A stretch of DNA of 64,000 bases, taken from Ditylenchus dipsaci. Lineage: Eukaryota; Nematoda; Chromadorea; Rhabditida; Anguinidae. Where the stretch lies: the NCBI GenBank assembly GCA_004194705.1, contig SADC01001323.1:372001-436000 (forward strand). The letters run 5' to 3'. Shown one piece after another: positions 47,537 through 57,763 of this stretch. Position 1 is the first letter of the stretch, and every line of letters starts with the position of its first letter. The notes beneath the pieces are model-generated. The model saw nothing but the letters and a program-made list of their open reading frames with translations, was not told the origin of the DNA and made no database searches. A program made the position numbers and the translations under genes.

Positions 47537-48749
47537 GTGGTTAGGGATGCCTCATTTTGTGTGTTTGCCTCTATTCAAGTGTAGGTGCCACTGTTTTTAT
47601 TTTTGTTCTTTTGTTCACTACTACAGGGTGCACCAAAACAAAGCCTATTACTTTAATATACAACTAGCCTAAATAGCTGCCTACCAATAAGGGCACATGA
47701 AGGAATTCCAAGGGCTGATCTAATTACAGGCCGCTTTCCCAACTTATTTTTTGCTTTCGGTGATTGAAAAAAAATCATTTGCCAACTTTCTTCTTTTGGT
47801 GCACCATGCATTCGAGACCGGCCTAGCTACCAAAATGATGAAACTGGTGTTAATGACTAGAGGTCGGAGCAGGAATGAGAGATGGGATTTTGACGAGTAT
47901 AATGCACGAAGGATTCCAGTCAGATCTCATTTCGCGCCTCGATACTAGTTGAAACCCAGATTTTTATTTAGCGGTTAGACTGTTGACTGGCTTTGAGGAC
48001 GTGTTTTTGTAGAACTGTTTTTTTTAGCTGATCTTCTAGTTATAAATTTGTCGATAGCCCTGTTGTTCTGGCGCATAATCCGGAGAATTGTAGACCACAT
48101 TTTTTATTCTGAACACAATTCTCGATTGCCATATGAAAAATGAGGATTGTGTTTAAGCCGAAAATTAATATTTACTTCATTCATTTCTCTCAGGTTTGTA
48201 TATAGTTTTGTAAGACAAACGTGAGGTTCGTCTATTACGTAAGTGCAAGGAAATTTTTTTTACAAAAATTAACAAATTAGTAAATTTTAGAAAAAAAATT
48301 CAGAATTAGTTTTTGGGCTCAGGCCTCAGGATTTTTTCAGTTTTTCTGGTGTTCTAGTATATTTGAAGATTTACCAACCACTAAGGTTTTTGATTCAGAA
48401 TGTAATTGCACACCAGGTTACCGTAAATTGTTACCGTAAATTAAGTCATTACTGAAGGCTTTAAAGTTTTTTTTTCGCGAATACCTTTTCCAAGCATTTT
48501 CTAAAGAAAATCTCCTGGTTGTTATTTGTTGTAATTGTTGATGTTGTACTGTATTAGCAATCCTCATTGCCAGTAGTAGACAATTTGAGTAACCTCTTGC
48601 ATCCTCCGAAACATATTTCACTATCCTTGATTTTGCATTTACTGCTATTGTTCTAATTGTGCCAATTAAATTGACTATTCGTTTTCCCGTGGAAAGCGAA
48701 TTTTTACAGCCCTCTTACTCCTCCATCTCGCAACTGCTTATTATTTGAT
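47537..48749. other. 3' UTR of the HMG-box gene and spacer
   Basis: The first 400-500 bases have the more balanced composition of a 3' untranslated region. An open frame at 47751-47948 has no splice or family support. Near 48419 two TTACCGTAAATT ends of the dispersed element family occur without partners. Confidence 0.4.
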
Positions 48750-48998
48750 TACCGTAAATTTTATAATTATGAGACATGTTCGATAACTTTTCAACTCCTT
48801 ACTTGTTAGAAAAATTTGGGTCGATCTCTAGATTTCTGAGCTCTCAACCAAAATCTAAAAAGCAGAATCGGTAAAGCTCTTGGAATATGTGAAAAAACCA
48901 AAAAAAACAGATTTGCAGAGCACTGATTAAAGGCTGAGATTATATGACCTCAAAAATGCATAATAAAAAATGCTCTATAATTAAAAAATTTACGGTAA
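48750..48998. repeat. ACCGTAAATT element, copy I, reverse orientation
   Basis: 249 bp from TTACCGTAAATTTTATAATT to AATTAAAAAATTTACGGTAA. The core shows GGTCGATCTCTAGATTTCTG and AGAATCGGTAAAGCTCTTGG, the reverse complement of the copy A core. The word is less clear (ATGAGACATG left, AATGCTC right). Confidence 0.7.
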
Positions 48999-49280
48999 AT
49001 AATTTTAATTTACATTTCGAATATGATGATTTAAATTCATGCTGCTACTATGTGAAACGTATATATATTGTTTTTTTGTAATCCATCTTATTTAATGATG
49101 CTGATTTAATAATGAAGAAAACATATTTCAAAAACTACGATTCGTCAAACAAAAAAATTTACAAAAAATCCATAGATTTTAAATGCATATCAAATTGCTC
49201 AAAAATCCTCTATGATTTTTATTAAACAAATTCGAATCTAACGAATCCGTTCACGGAAAGAATAAAAAGCAACAAGAAAC

Positions 49281-49463
49281 TTGCAGGTCAGATCAGAAAG
49301 CAGAAATGTTTTGACTGAAGAATTGTTTGACGAAGGTTTTCAGCCATCACAAGCATTATCACTCATCTCCGAAAGACTTCCTCCAGCTACATTCAACTGG
49401 TCTTCTTGCCATTTTCGAAGAGTGAATACAGGCAGTATCATTGATATTTCTGCAGATAAATGA
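49281..49463 (+). CDS. Isolated coding-like exon, unknown
   Basis: An acceptor-like AACTTGCAG precedes a 58-codon frame with a balanced, protein-like composition (LTEELFDEGFQPSQALSLIS, then PPATFNWSSCHFRRVNTGS), ending in TGA. It lies between the HMG-box gene and ALKBH4 on the plus strand. No upstream exon was found within 300 bp. It could be the last exon of an unrecognised gene or a captured fragment. Confidence 0.3.
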   Translation: MQVRSESRNVLTEELFDEGFQPSQALSLISERLPPATFNWSSCHFRRVNTGSIIDISADK

Positions 49464-49773
49464 TTACGATGAAAAGCTAAAGTTGAAGATGAGTTTCAAT
49501 GAAAGATCTGACTTGTCAAAATCTGACAATATTGTGAGGAAAGTTTTTAAAAAATCCGTTAATTAACAATAATTTTAGATTTTTGACGCTAGGGTAATAT
49601 AACTTACACCGGCCCCGATTTATCCATATCTATCAACCAAAACCTTTAGAATTTAACATTTTGAAAAGTCCAGCAAATTTTAACCAGAAATTTACTACTT
49701 TACTACTTTAAGCTATCTAGCAATGCGATCTTATGATTGCTAGTTTTTGATAGTTACTCAAAAGTTGGATTTA

Positions 49774-52590
49774 TTATTTAGAAATTCGAACATTGCCGAG
49801 CATTATAAGTTCTTTGCCATATTTTTCAAATAGTTCTCCGCCTTCCTATAAAATTAGAAGCAATAAAGATTTATTTGGTTTGAGAAGTAAAACCTGAAAA
49901 TGCTCAGAAGGCTCTCTCATGGTCAGTCCTATTCTCCTTCCTGTGATATGTTGAGCAAAAATGCCGTGGTTGTATTTGTACCTAAATCAAATAATGTTTA
50001 ATCTTCGTCCTGTTAACACACTTTTTTATGAATCTATGTGAACAGAGGTCAACATTTTATTTAAATAAGGGAGTTAATTTTTTTCAAAAAATTTTAAAGA
50101 ATGATACGACGATTACTGACTCCAGTAAAATTTAACTTATTTGAAAGCTCGTTAAATTCTGCCTCAAGGAAGTACTTTTGTACATGAAAATTACATTTAT
50201 ATTAAACACAAAACTGAACAAAACACTAAAGTTGGTGGTCAAATTAATCCTGTTCACATAGGATCAGAGCGTAAAAAATTGAAATCAAAATACACAGACA
50301 GAAAGAGCACGAAAAAACGAGGTATAAATGTGAATATCAAAACGATGATTGTTTTGCAGTTTATTGAGAAAAAACGCGAAGGTTTGCTATGCTGTAAAAA
50401 AACCTCGTCGTAATTTTAGGGTTAAAAGTAGTTATATGAATAGATGAGGTAGATCAGGATCAATTTAATCCTGTTAAAAGGATGAGGGTTAAGGTGAAAA
50501 ATACTTCACTTAAGCCTTTTTTGTCGAGATGATGGCTGAGAAAATAACTATGGAAAAATTCTGATTTCTTACCTAGCTTCATTAGCCATGCACAGCAGAG
50601 ATCGACGAGGCATGTAAATAAATATTAGCACTTTGGTCTGTTCATTTTGAAGTGTCATTACTGAAGGACTAACAAGATTCACGCTGAAATTAAAAAGAAC
50701 TTAAAAGTACTTAAATGTATTTCTTAAAATTTTCTGTAAAGCAGGTTTTCGAAGTGCGCAATTGAAATTATTGACTAAATGAAAAATTTTGCATTTTGCT
50801 CTGATCTTGCACTTTTTAATTGCTAACACATTTTTACATTAAAGTTAGCCCTGCATCTCAGCTTTCTAAACATTTGCCAAATTACACTAAAGGACCATTG
50901 CCATCTGCGGCTATGGAAATTTCATTAAAAAGACCATGCAACTTGACAAGCACAACAATTTGCCAAATTTGCAATTTGCCACCATGATTTTGTCAACAAT
51001 GTTTTGGAATTTTTTTTTGCATGTAATTTTTTTTTCAAAACATAGAACCTTTAACTAGTCGAGCCCAACATTGTCAGATCAGACGAGTTCGGCGGCTAAA
51101 ATAGCTCTACAACTGTTTTATATGAGTATGTGTTAAAATTGACGTATAAATGGAATTCAAATATCAAATGCACACAGAAAAATTAATTCGAAAAGATTAT
51201 ACACAAAATCATGGTGGTCCCGCAAGAATTCGAATTCTGCAAACTTCTGTGCTTATCAAGTTGCATGGTGCTTTAAAGGGCCATTGCCGTCTCCGACAAC
51301 GGTTGTCTCCCGCCAATTCAAACCTTTTCCCTAATCATTGAAGTTCTGTACGTATTTTTTAACTTGGTTTCTGACACAATTATACCTAAAAAAAATTCTA
51401 GGTCTTGTTTTGTTAGAAACCAAGTTGAAAAATCTGTGCAGAAGTTTAATGATTCGGAAAAATTTGAATTGGCGGGGGACAGTCGCTGCGCGCAAAAACT
51501 ATGGTCCTTTAAGATGTGCTTTTTGCGTGTTAAGGCAATGAAAATTCTTGTCGACATCTCAAAATGACCTCACAGATGTTTGTTCAAAATATTTAAAACA
51601 TTCAATGATGTTTACATATCACTAATTCGAATAGGGTTTTCAGAAATTTTCTAGGTGCGCTTCTGGATATTACGCTTTTTACATTACCACTTGATGTAAA
51701 AGGCGAAATTTTATTTCCTGGAAACGCATCTGGCACAAACCTCCATTTCGTTCGATCCATTAATAGCATGTTTAAAAAACTGAAATCCAGAGCTACATGT
51801 GTGGAACCAGAGAAAAATATTAATAAGACTCAATTAGTCAGAAAAAAGCGTTTAACACCAAGTCTCTATCTTTTAGTTTAGCCATTTTCCCACCTGATAA
51901 GACGATTGCCCCAAATCCAACTGTCATCTTGATGAAAGTCAATAGAAGAGGCACGATTCTCCGAATATTCCAAATTGCATAGCTCAAATGGCTGGTAGTC
52001 TATTAAAGCTGGATTCTGAAGCATTCGATGTAGAAGGAAGTCAGTGTAGTCAGGCATTCCATAGAATGAATCTAATTTGATTTTCTTTTGTTTGAAATTA
52101 ACACGAGGCCCAAAATCCTGAATTTTTGATGACTATTAAATCGGCTTTTTACTCAATATATAAATACCTGTTTCCGCCTTCCAGATTGTGACACATTCCA
52201 CTTGTCAGCATCAATCCTCGTAATAAGCCGCTGTTCTTCTTCTTCAGACAAAAAATTAGGAATCAAAGTCAGGCCGTCGATAATCAAAAGATCCTTTTTG
52301 TCATAACTTTCGTTTAGAACCGAAGAATAAGCCAGTTGTACATCTTGAAGTGTACTCGTAGAAGCCAAATCTGTTGACTTGACACAATTTTCGCCGTTGT
52401 AAATATAGTATTGGTAGTCAGAATACTTCTTGGCATTTTCCATGTTTGAAAGATTGGTCACACGCTCTGAATCAGCACATAATTTGCAGTAGCGGATTCC
52501 TTTGCAGCCACAATGTTCTTGTTTTATCTGACCAGAACTTAATGATGAACTGCTTTGAACCACTGCAGAGCCATTACCATGAACAGTCAT
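49774..52590 (-). CDS. alkbh4: ALKBH4, Fe(II)/2-oxoglutarate-dependent dioxygenase
   Basis: Minus-strand exons: 52590-52168, 52117-51894, 50683-50573, 49981-49894, 49845-49774. All phases fit and no correction is needed. The N-terminus carries CGCKGIRYCKLC, the cysteine motif that marks ALKBH4. Then follow LLIIDGLTLIPNFLSEEEEQ, DFGPRVNFKQKKIKL, the iron-binding HxD in IDFHQDDSWIWGNRLI, SVNLVSPSVMTLQ, MPRRSLLCMANEARYKYNHG with the distal histidine, and GRRIGLTMRE with the 2-oxoglutarate-binding arginine. Length is about 290 residues, as expected. In animals ALKBH4 acts on protein lysine methylation (actin) and DNA; the substrate here is not shown. CTTTTTCAG ends 2 nt before the ATG. The 1.2-kb intron 2 contains a TTAA MITE. 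Confidence 0.95.
51277..51508. mobile_element. piggyBac-like MITE in ALKBH4 intron 2
   Basis: 232 bp between TTAA sites at 51273-51276 and 51509-51512. Ends AGGGCCATTGCCGTC and AAACTATGGTCCT. It shares the inner segments CCGCCAATTCAAA and AACCAAGTT with 32276-32505 and 36559-36792. Confidence 0.78.
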
Positions 52591-52760
52591 TGCTGAAAAA
52601 GATAAAATTATCAATGGGTAGTTTTTTTAGTTTTAGTATCCAAAATCAAACAGTTTTTCACCAAAAAAATCAATAATAAAAAACAGAAGGATTCTTACGG
52701 ATTTCAATTTAAAAGTCAAATAAGTCAAAGATCAACGGTCAAACAGTCAAGAACGTTTAA

Positions 52761-53114
52761 AAGGACCATGCCCGTCGCCGGCAATGAGAATGTCACACGT
52801 TTGAATGCGCGCGGGACACTCGCTTTATTGCAAAAATGTTCAAAAAAAATTTAAATTTGTTATTGTTTGTGAAATAAAGCTAATTAGCCTAAGCCTAAGC
52901 TGAATTAGCTATATGTTACTTCGTAGTGCAGTGGTAAAACATCATCATCCGGTCAAAGTTGATACTGGGTTGGATTCCCACCTGCGGCCATGCCATTTTG
53001 ACAATTGAAATGTTTATAAGCTATAAAATAGTTCTGAATATTTTCGTAATAAAAGAGAGTCCCGCGCGCATTCAAACGTGTGAAATTCTCGTTGCGGCGA
53101 TGGGCATGGTCCTT
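52761..53114. mobile_element. TTAA-type element with AAGGACCATGCCCG ends
   Basis: The left end follows TTAA at 52757. The inverted pair GGACCATGCCCGTCGCCGG / CGGCGATGGGCATGGTCC and, further in, CACACGTTTGAATGCGCGCG and its complement define ~55-bp arms. The right TTAA has decayed to TTCG. The middle carries a tRNA-like segment at 52917-52990. Confidence 0.65.
52917..52990 (+). tRNA. tRNA-like segment, probably a decayed tRNA pseudogene
   Basis: TAGTGCAGTGG resembles a polymerase III A-box and, about 40 nt later, GGTTGGATTCC resembles a B-box (consensus GGTTCGANTCC). The stretch starts CGTAG and ends CCTGCGGCCA. The anticodon arm does not fold cleanly, so this is more likely tRNA-derived than a working gene. 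Confidence 0.3.
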
Positions 53115-53278
53115 CGAGGCCAGCTGGCGCCAGTCACTCGTAAAATATTAAAGAGAAAAAATTCTCTGATTCGAACCCTTACCAAGAAACCGTCAAACCC
53201 AAACTGGGAAATTGAAGATATTAATTGCGTCAAAGACGCAACGAAATTTGCAAAAATAAAAAGTAGATTAGTCATAAG

Positions 53279-53668
53279 TAGGGTTGGAATAAGACCGGTC
53301 CGAATCTTTTTCGGACATATTCCCGGTCTGAATCTTTTTTTCCGGTCCGATTCGGTCCAAATCTTTTTATATTCAAATAAACAAAAAAATTGGACAAATC
53401 ATAAAAACTCAATCAAAATCGTTAAAGAATACATCAAAATCTTCATCAAAATATAATATATAAAAATGTCAACCGGCACTTAGAAACATGTTTCAAGCAT
53501 GATCAGGTGCTGGAACGTTGGAAAAAGATGATTTTGAGCAATTTTGGGTCACGTAGCGATTTTTTACTCCAGTTAAAATGTTTATTTTCAAAAAAGATTC
53601 GGACCGATTTTTCATTGTCGGTCCGAATCTGAGATTCGGACCGGGAATATTCCCATCACCCAACCCTA
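53279..53668. mobile_element. hAT-like MITE
   Basis: 390 bp, with ends TAGGGTTGGAATAAGACC and GATGGGTTGGGTA in complement (CACCCAACCCTA). Inside, GGTCCGAATC and its complement recur. The left flank 53271-53278 is GTCATAAG. The right copy of that 8-bp duplication is split: G at 53669, TCATAAG at 57757-57763, with two Helitrons in between. An 8-bp duplication is the hAT hallmark. Confidence 0.85.
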
Positions 53669-53839
53669 GTCCCCCCTACTACTAAAGGAGTGTCCGTCTG
53701 TCTGTCTGTCTGTGTGTCCGGACACAATTGCGTTTGAAAATCATTTCCTTTCGAGACCAAAAAATTATTTCGTAGTCATTTGGGGTATATAAGCAATTGT
53801 GTCAGTCTTTTCATTCATTCTTAGGTTTTGTGCTGTGGT

Positions 53840-54475
53840 GGGTGGTCGTGTCAGCTGTGGCTGAATCAATTGGTTGGATCAGTACAATTGTATTGATTTA
53901 GCTGGTTGAATTGGTTCAGTTCAATTGTATTGATCCAATTGGTTGAATCAGTCCAGTTGTATTGATCCATCTGGTTGAATTGGTTCAGCTGGTTGAATCA
54001 ATTCAGTTGGATGGTTCAGTCCAGTTGGATTGGTTCAGCTGGTTGAATCAATCCAATTGATTGGATCAGTCCAATTGTACTGTTTCAGCTGGTTGGATTA
54101 GTTCATCTGGTTGAATCAATTCACTTGGATGGATCAGTCCAGTTGTATTGATCCATCTGGTTGAATTGATTCAGCTGGTTGAATCAATTCAGTTGGATGG
54201 ATCAGTCCAGTTGTATTGATCCATCTGGTTGAATTGATTCAGCTGGTTAAATCAATTCAGTTGGATGGATCAGTCCAGTTGTATTGATCCATCTGGTTGA
54301 ATTGATTCAGCTGGTTGAATCAATTCAGTTGGATGGATCAGTCAAATTGCATTCATCCACCTGGTTGAATTGATTCAGCTGGTTAAATCAATTCAGTTGG
54401 ATGGATCAGTCCAGTTGTATTGATCCATCTGGTTGAATTGATTCAGCTGGTTGAATCAGTCCAATTGATTGGAGT
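53840..54475 (+). repeat. ~68-bp tandem repeat in Helitron 1
   Basis: Units built from the phrases CAGTTGGATGGATCAGTCC, AGTTGTATTGATCCATCTGG and TTGAATTGATTCAGCTGG follow each other about six times, after a less regular start made of shorter 13-15 nt steps. Confidence 0.85.
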
Positions 54476-54619
54476 CAACCATTCACAATAAAGCAAGGAG
54501 CGCGAAGCGCTCCTCCTTCCAGTGCATTATGCCTTTGCATTTGGCTCTAAAGATGTCAGTCCTTATTTATTTATCCTTACTATCCACAGTTGAAGCTGCA
54601 ACCTTCACTGCCTATTGCA

Positions 54620-55420
54620 GTCAGTATGCAATGGTATCTGCGAAAATCAAAATGGCCACAGTTGGGGCTGCAAGCCTCATTCCCTACTGTATTTGGTATG
54701 CAATGGTATCTGCAAAAATCAAAATGGCCACAGTTGGGGCTGCAAGCCTCATTCCCTACTGCATTTGGTATGCAATGGTATCTGCAAAAATCAAAATGGC
54801 CACAGTTGGGGCTGCAAGCCTCATTCCTACTGTATTTGGTATGCAATGGTATCCGCAAAAATCGAAGCGGCCACAGTTCGGGCTGCAAGCCTCATTCCCT
54901 ACTGTATTTGGTATGCAATGGTATCCGCAAAAATCGAAGCGGCCACAGTTCGGGCTGCAAGCCTCATTCCCTACTGCATTTGGTATGCAATGGTATCTGC
55001 AAAAATCAAAATGGCCACAGTTGGGGCTGCAAGCCTCATTCCCTACTGCATTTGGTATGCAATGGTATCTGCAAAAATCAAAATGGCCACAGTTGGGGCC
55101 CAAGCCTCATTCCCTACTGTATTTGGTATGCAATGGTATCCGCAAAAATCAAAATGGCCACAGTTGGGGCTGCAGGCTCATTCCTCACTGCATTTGGTAT
55201 GCAATGGTATCTGCAATAATCAAAATGGCCACAGTTGGGTGCTGCAGGCCTCATTCCCTACTGCATTTGGTATGCAATGGTATCCGCAAAAATCAAAATG
55301 GCCACAGTTGGGGCTGCAAGCCTCATTCCCTACTGCATTTGGTATGCAATGGTATCCGCAAAAATCAAAATGGCCACAGTTGGGACCGCAAGCTTTATTT
55401 TCTACTGCAGTTGATATGCG
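54620..55420 (+). repeat. 72-bp tandem repeat in Helitron 1, about 11 copies
   Basis: Each unit contains GGTATGCAATGGTATC(T/C)GC, AAAATC(A/G)AA, GGCCACAGTTGGGGCTGC and CCTCATTCCCTACTG. Since 72 is a multiple of three and the unit has few stops, long frames (up to 346 codons) open in several phases; they are not evidence of a gene. Confidence 0.9.
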
Positions 55421-55496
55421 AGTTTATCTGCAAAAAACAATATTTATACGCATGCAGAGGTAAGGCGCGCGGAGCGCGCCGGCCCCCTGGGGCTAG

Positions 55497-57756
55497 TCAT
55501 ATATACTAAAAGAGAGTTGTCTGTATGTTTGTCCGCACGATTTTAAAAAAGGTCTCAAAATTGTCGTTTGAAAGTTGGTCTCGAGAGGAGTCTTTTGAAG
55601 CGAGAGTTTTGTCGTATGCTCATTATTATTTATTGAGTATGTTGAGCAGTTGGCTCTCTCAGATAATTTTGTGCTCGAGTCTCATGTTTTTCATTTGGTT
55701 TTGTGAATCATCCAGATACTAAGATTGAATTTTTTATTCTCGAATAAACATTTGGACTCGAGTCTTTTCAAATAATTTTGAATATTTATTGATTCAAATA
55801 TGATTCATGCTGCAGTCCAAGTGGTTCAATAATGGTAAATACTTAAAGTGCTTAGCCTGTACTATGGTTCATGATTGAGTCTCAAGTTGAAGAGTAACTA
55901 AGTCAAGGTATCAGAGGGTGAGACTGTGATTCATCATGCAGTCTTATTGCAGTTATTATTATCATTTTGTTTTGACTCTTTTTCATGCATTTTTTTTGTT
56001 ATTGTAAATTACATTTGTCATGATTCAAGTATGTATCATGGTCGCAAAGTTTGGACTGCAGTGTGGACGAGAATCGGGCTTTGAGAGTATACTGGGCGAT
56101 CCCGTAGGTCTTGCATTCTCATCAATGAATGTTTCTCATTCATCTCTTCAGGTCTCTGCTCTATGGATTAGTCGTGAAGTTCGGGCCGCAGTGTGTACAA
56201 GAATTGTGCTTTGAGAGTATACTGGAAGATCCGGTAAGTTGTGCATTCTTATCAATAAGTGTTTCTCATTCATCTCTTCAGGTTTTCGCTGTATGAATTA
56301 GTCGCGAAGTTCGGCCGCAGTGTGTACAAGAATTGTGCTTTGAGAGTATACTGGAAGATCCGGTAAGTTGTGCATTCTTATCAATGAATGTTTAAAACTT
56401 CTAAAGAAAACTTCTAAGTGGTGAATAAAAGTACTATAGTATTCTGTTCATGGTAAAGTCTCAAATTCATTCCATTATTTCTATTCAATCTATTAATACA
56501 ATCGCTAATTCATTTCTTCAATCGTGAGCTATGCATAAAGCTTAAATGAAACTTTTATCTGTGATTGGTCGGTACATTTTTCTTCAAGTCATGTTCTCTA
56601 ATCAGTCAATTCTGAAACGTATCGGATAATATGACTTGATGATGAACTTACAGTACATTCTGAGAAGCATTTGATTTCGAGTCTATCTCACATCTAATAA
56701 ATGTGAAGATCCGAAGTTTGTAGGGAAGGATTGAATGACGAATGTATAAATTTCACGGTCGACTCACATGTTTTTTAATATCTGAGATGCTTGGACTGGG
56801 ATTCATTGAGTCTCAAATTAAATGCAAAAGTAGTCAAGTCACTTGAGATGAATCAATACTCAAGATGTGATCTTATTTGGTATATATCAGTAATTATTGC
56901 AAGTGTTTCGATCTTCTCATTTAGTGACTCAAGAGTGTGTCACATGCCATGTGTGTGAAGTCTATTCTATCGTGGACATGCGTTGTGTATAAGGGTTCAG
57001 AACTTACATATCATTGATTGAATTTCGATTTAGTGAGTCGAATACTTTGATTTAGTGAGTCGAATACCAAAAGACGAATACTTTTATAAATCATTCACGT
57101 GAAAAATATGTCTTCGTGAATCTCAACACACACGTCTGAAAAATTTTGGAAAATGTTATGGTACTGTGCGTCTATGAAAGGAATGAAAAAGCTCTTTTAG
57201 GAATTCCTGATTGGAGCTCACGGCTCATGTTTCGGTCGCACGAACTATTTTTAAATTTTTTGTTGTCCATGGCTAATGTTTGTGCCTCATGTGTCGAAGT
57301 GCATGTCTGTGACTCTCATTTAATGTGTCAAGTCTCATGTTTTCATATTTCTTAGCTCATGTACTATACCTTTTGTACTGTGGATTATGCGTATAGCTTT
57401 AATTTACATGTATATTGGAAAAGGTCAAAAAGACAGAAACTCTCTTTTTATGAATCTCACAACAGGAAGATCGCATTCATGAATCTCTTAAAACAAAATA
57501 GACGCTTTTTTTGAATCGCAGAAAAGAGAAAAAAAGCTTTTGTGAATCTCAAAAAATGTTTTTTCAGTCGTGTGAATAATAATAAAGTAATTAAGAGTGA
57601 CTATATGTGATTGCATTTTGCTCAGATTCATAGATCTTAAAATCATCGAAAAATAAATTGGATAATGCTACAGAAATATCAGCTGAAAATAACCCGAAAA
57701 ATGTTTGAAAATATCAGCAGAAAACAAAACCCGCCCGTAGGGCGGGCAAGCGCTAG
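55497..57756 (+). mobile_element. Helitron-type element 2, directly behind element 1
   Basis: It starts at the base after the CTAG of element 1: TCATATATACTAAAAGAGAG, then TTGTCTGTATGTTTGTCCG, like the 5' end of element 1. It ends with hairpin CCCGCCC-GTA-GGGCGGG (57730-57746) and CTAG (57753-57756). Inside is a triplicated ~130-bp unit at 56041-56385. 2260 bp, non-autonomous. Confidence 0.85.
56041..56385 (+). repeat. ~130-bp unit, three copies, in Helitron 2
   Basis: Each unit begins GTCG(C/T)(A/G)AAGTT(T/C)GG and includes TTTGAGAGTATACTGG and TCATCTCTTCAGGT. Units start near 56041, 56171 and 56301; the third is incomplete. Confidence 0.8.
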
Positions 57757-57763
57757 TCATAAG

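Larger units (their letters stand above)
53670..55496 (+). mobile_element. Helitron-type element 1 (non-autonomous)
   Basis: The 5' end is TCCCCCCTACTACTAAAGGAG followed by a (GTCT)n run. The 3' end has hairpin GGCGCGC-GGA-GCGCGCC (55464-55480), a 12-nt spacer and the terminal CTAG. These are the standard Helitron termini (TC start, hairpin, CTRR end, no inverted repeats). The 1827 bp consist mostly of two tandem arrays. A second, similar hairpin (GGAGCGC-GAA-GCGCTCC, 54497-54513) lies inside. No Rep/helicase frame. Confidence 0.88.

Noticed and set aside
51664..51840. Minus-strand frame reading SLINIF... that could join ALKBH4 exon 2 in phase
   Set aside because: A better exon at 50683-50573 continues the conserved ALKBH4 sequence (SVNLVSPSVMTLQ) in phase; the other frame needs an extra base change.
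52959..53456. 165-codon plus-strand frame
   Set aside because: It crosses the TTAA-type element and the left end of the hAT-like element, so it is a composite of repeats.
53700..53745. GTCT simple repeat as an independent microsatellite
   Set aside because: It is part of the Helitron 5' end; element 2 has a similar TGTCTG-rich stretch at the same place.
54469..55509. 346-codon open frame and two overlapping long frames
   Set aside because: They run over a 72-bp tandem array inside a Helitron; the period is a multiple of three, so open frames arise in several phases.
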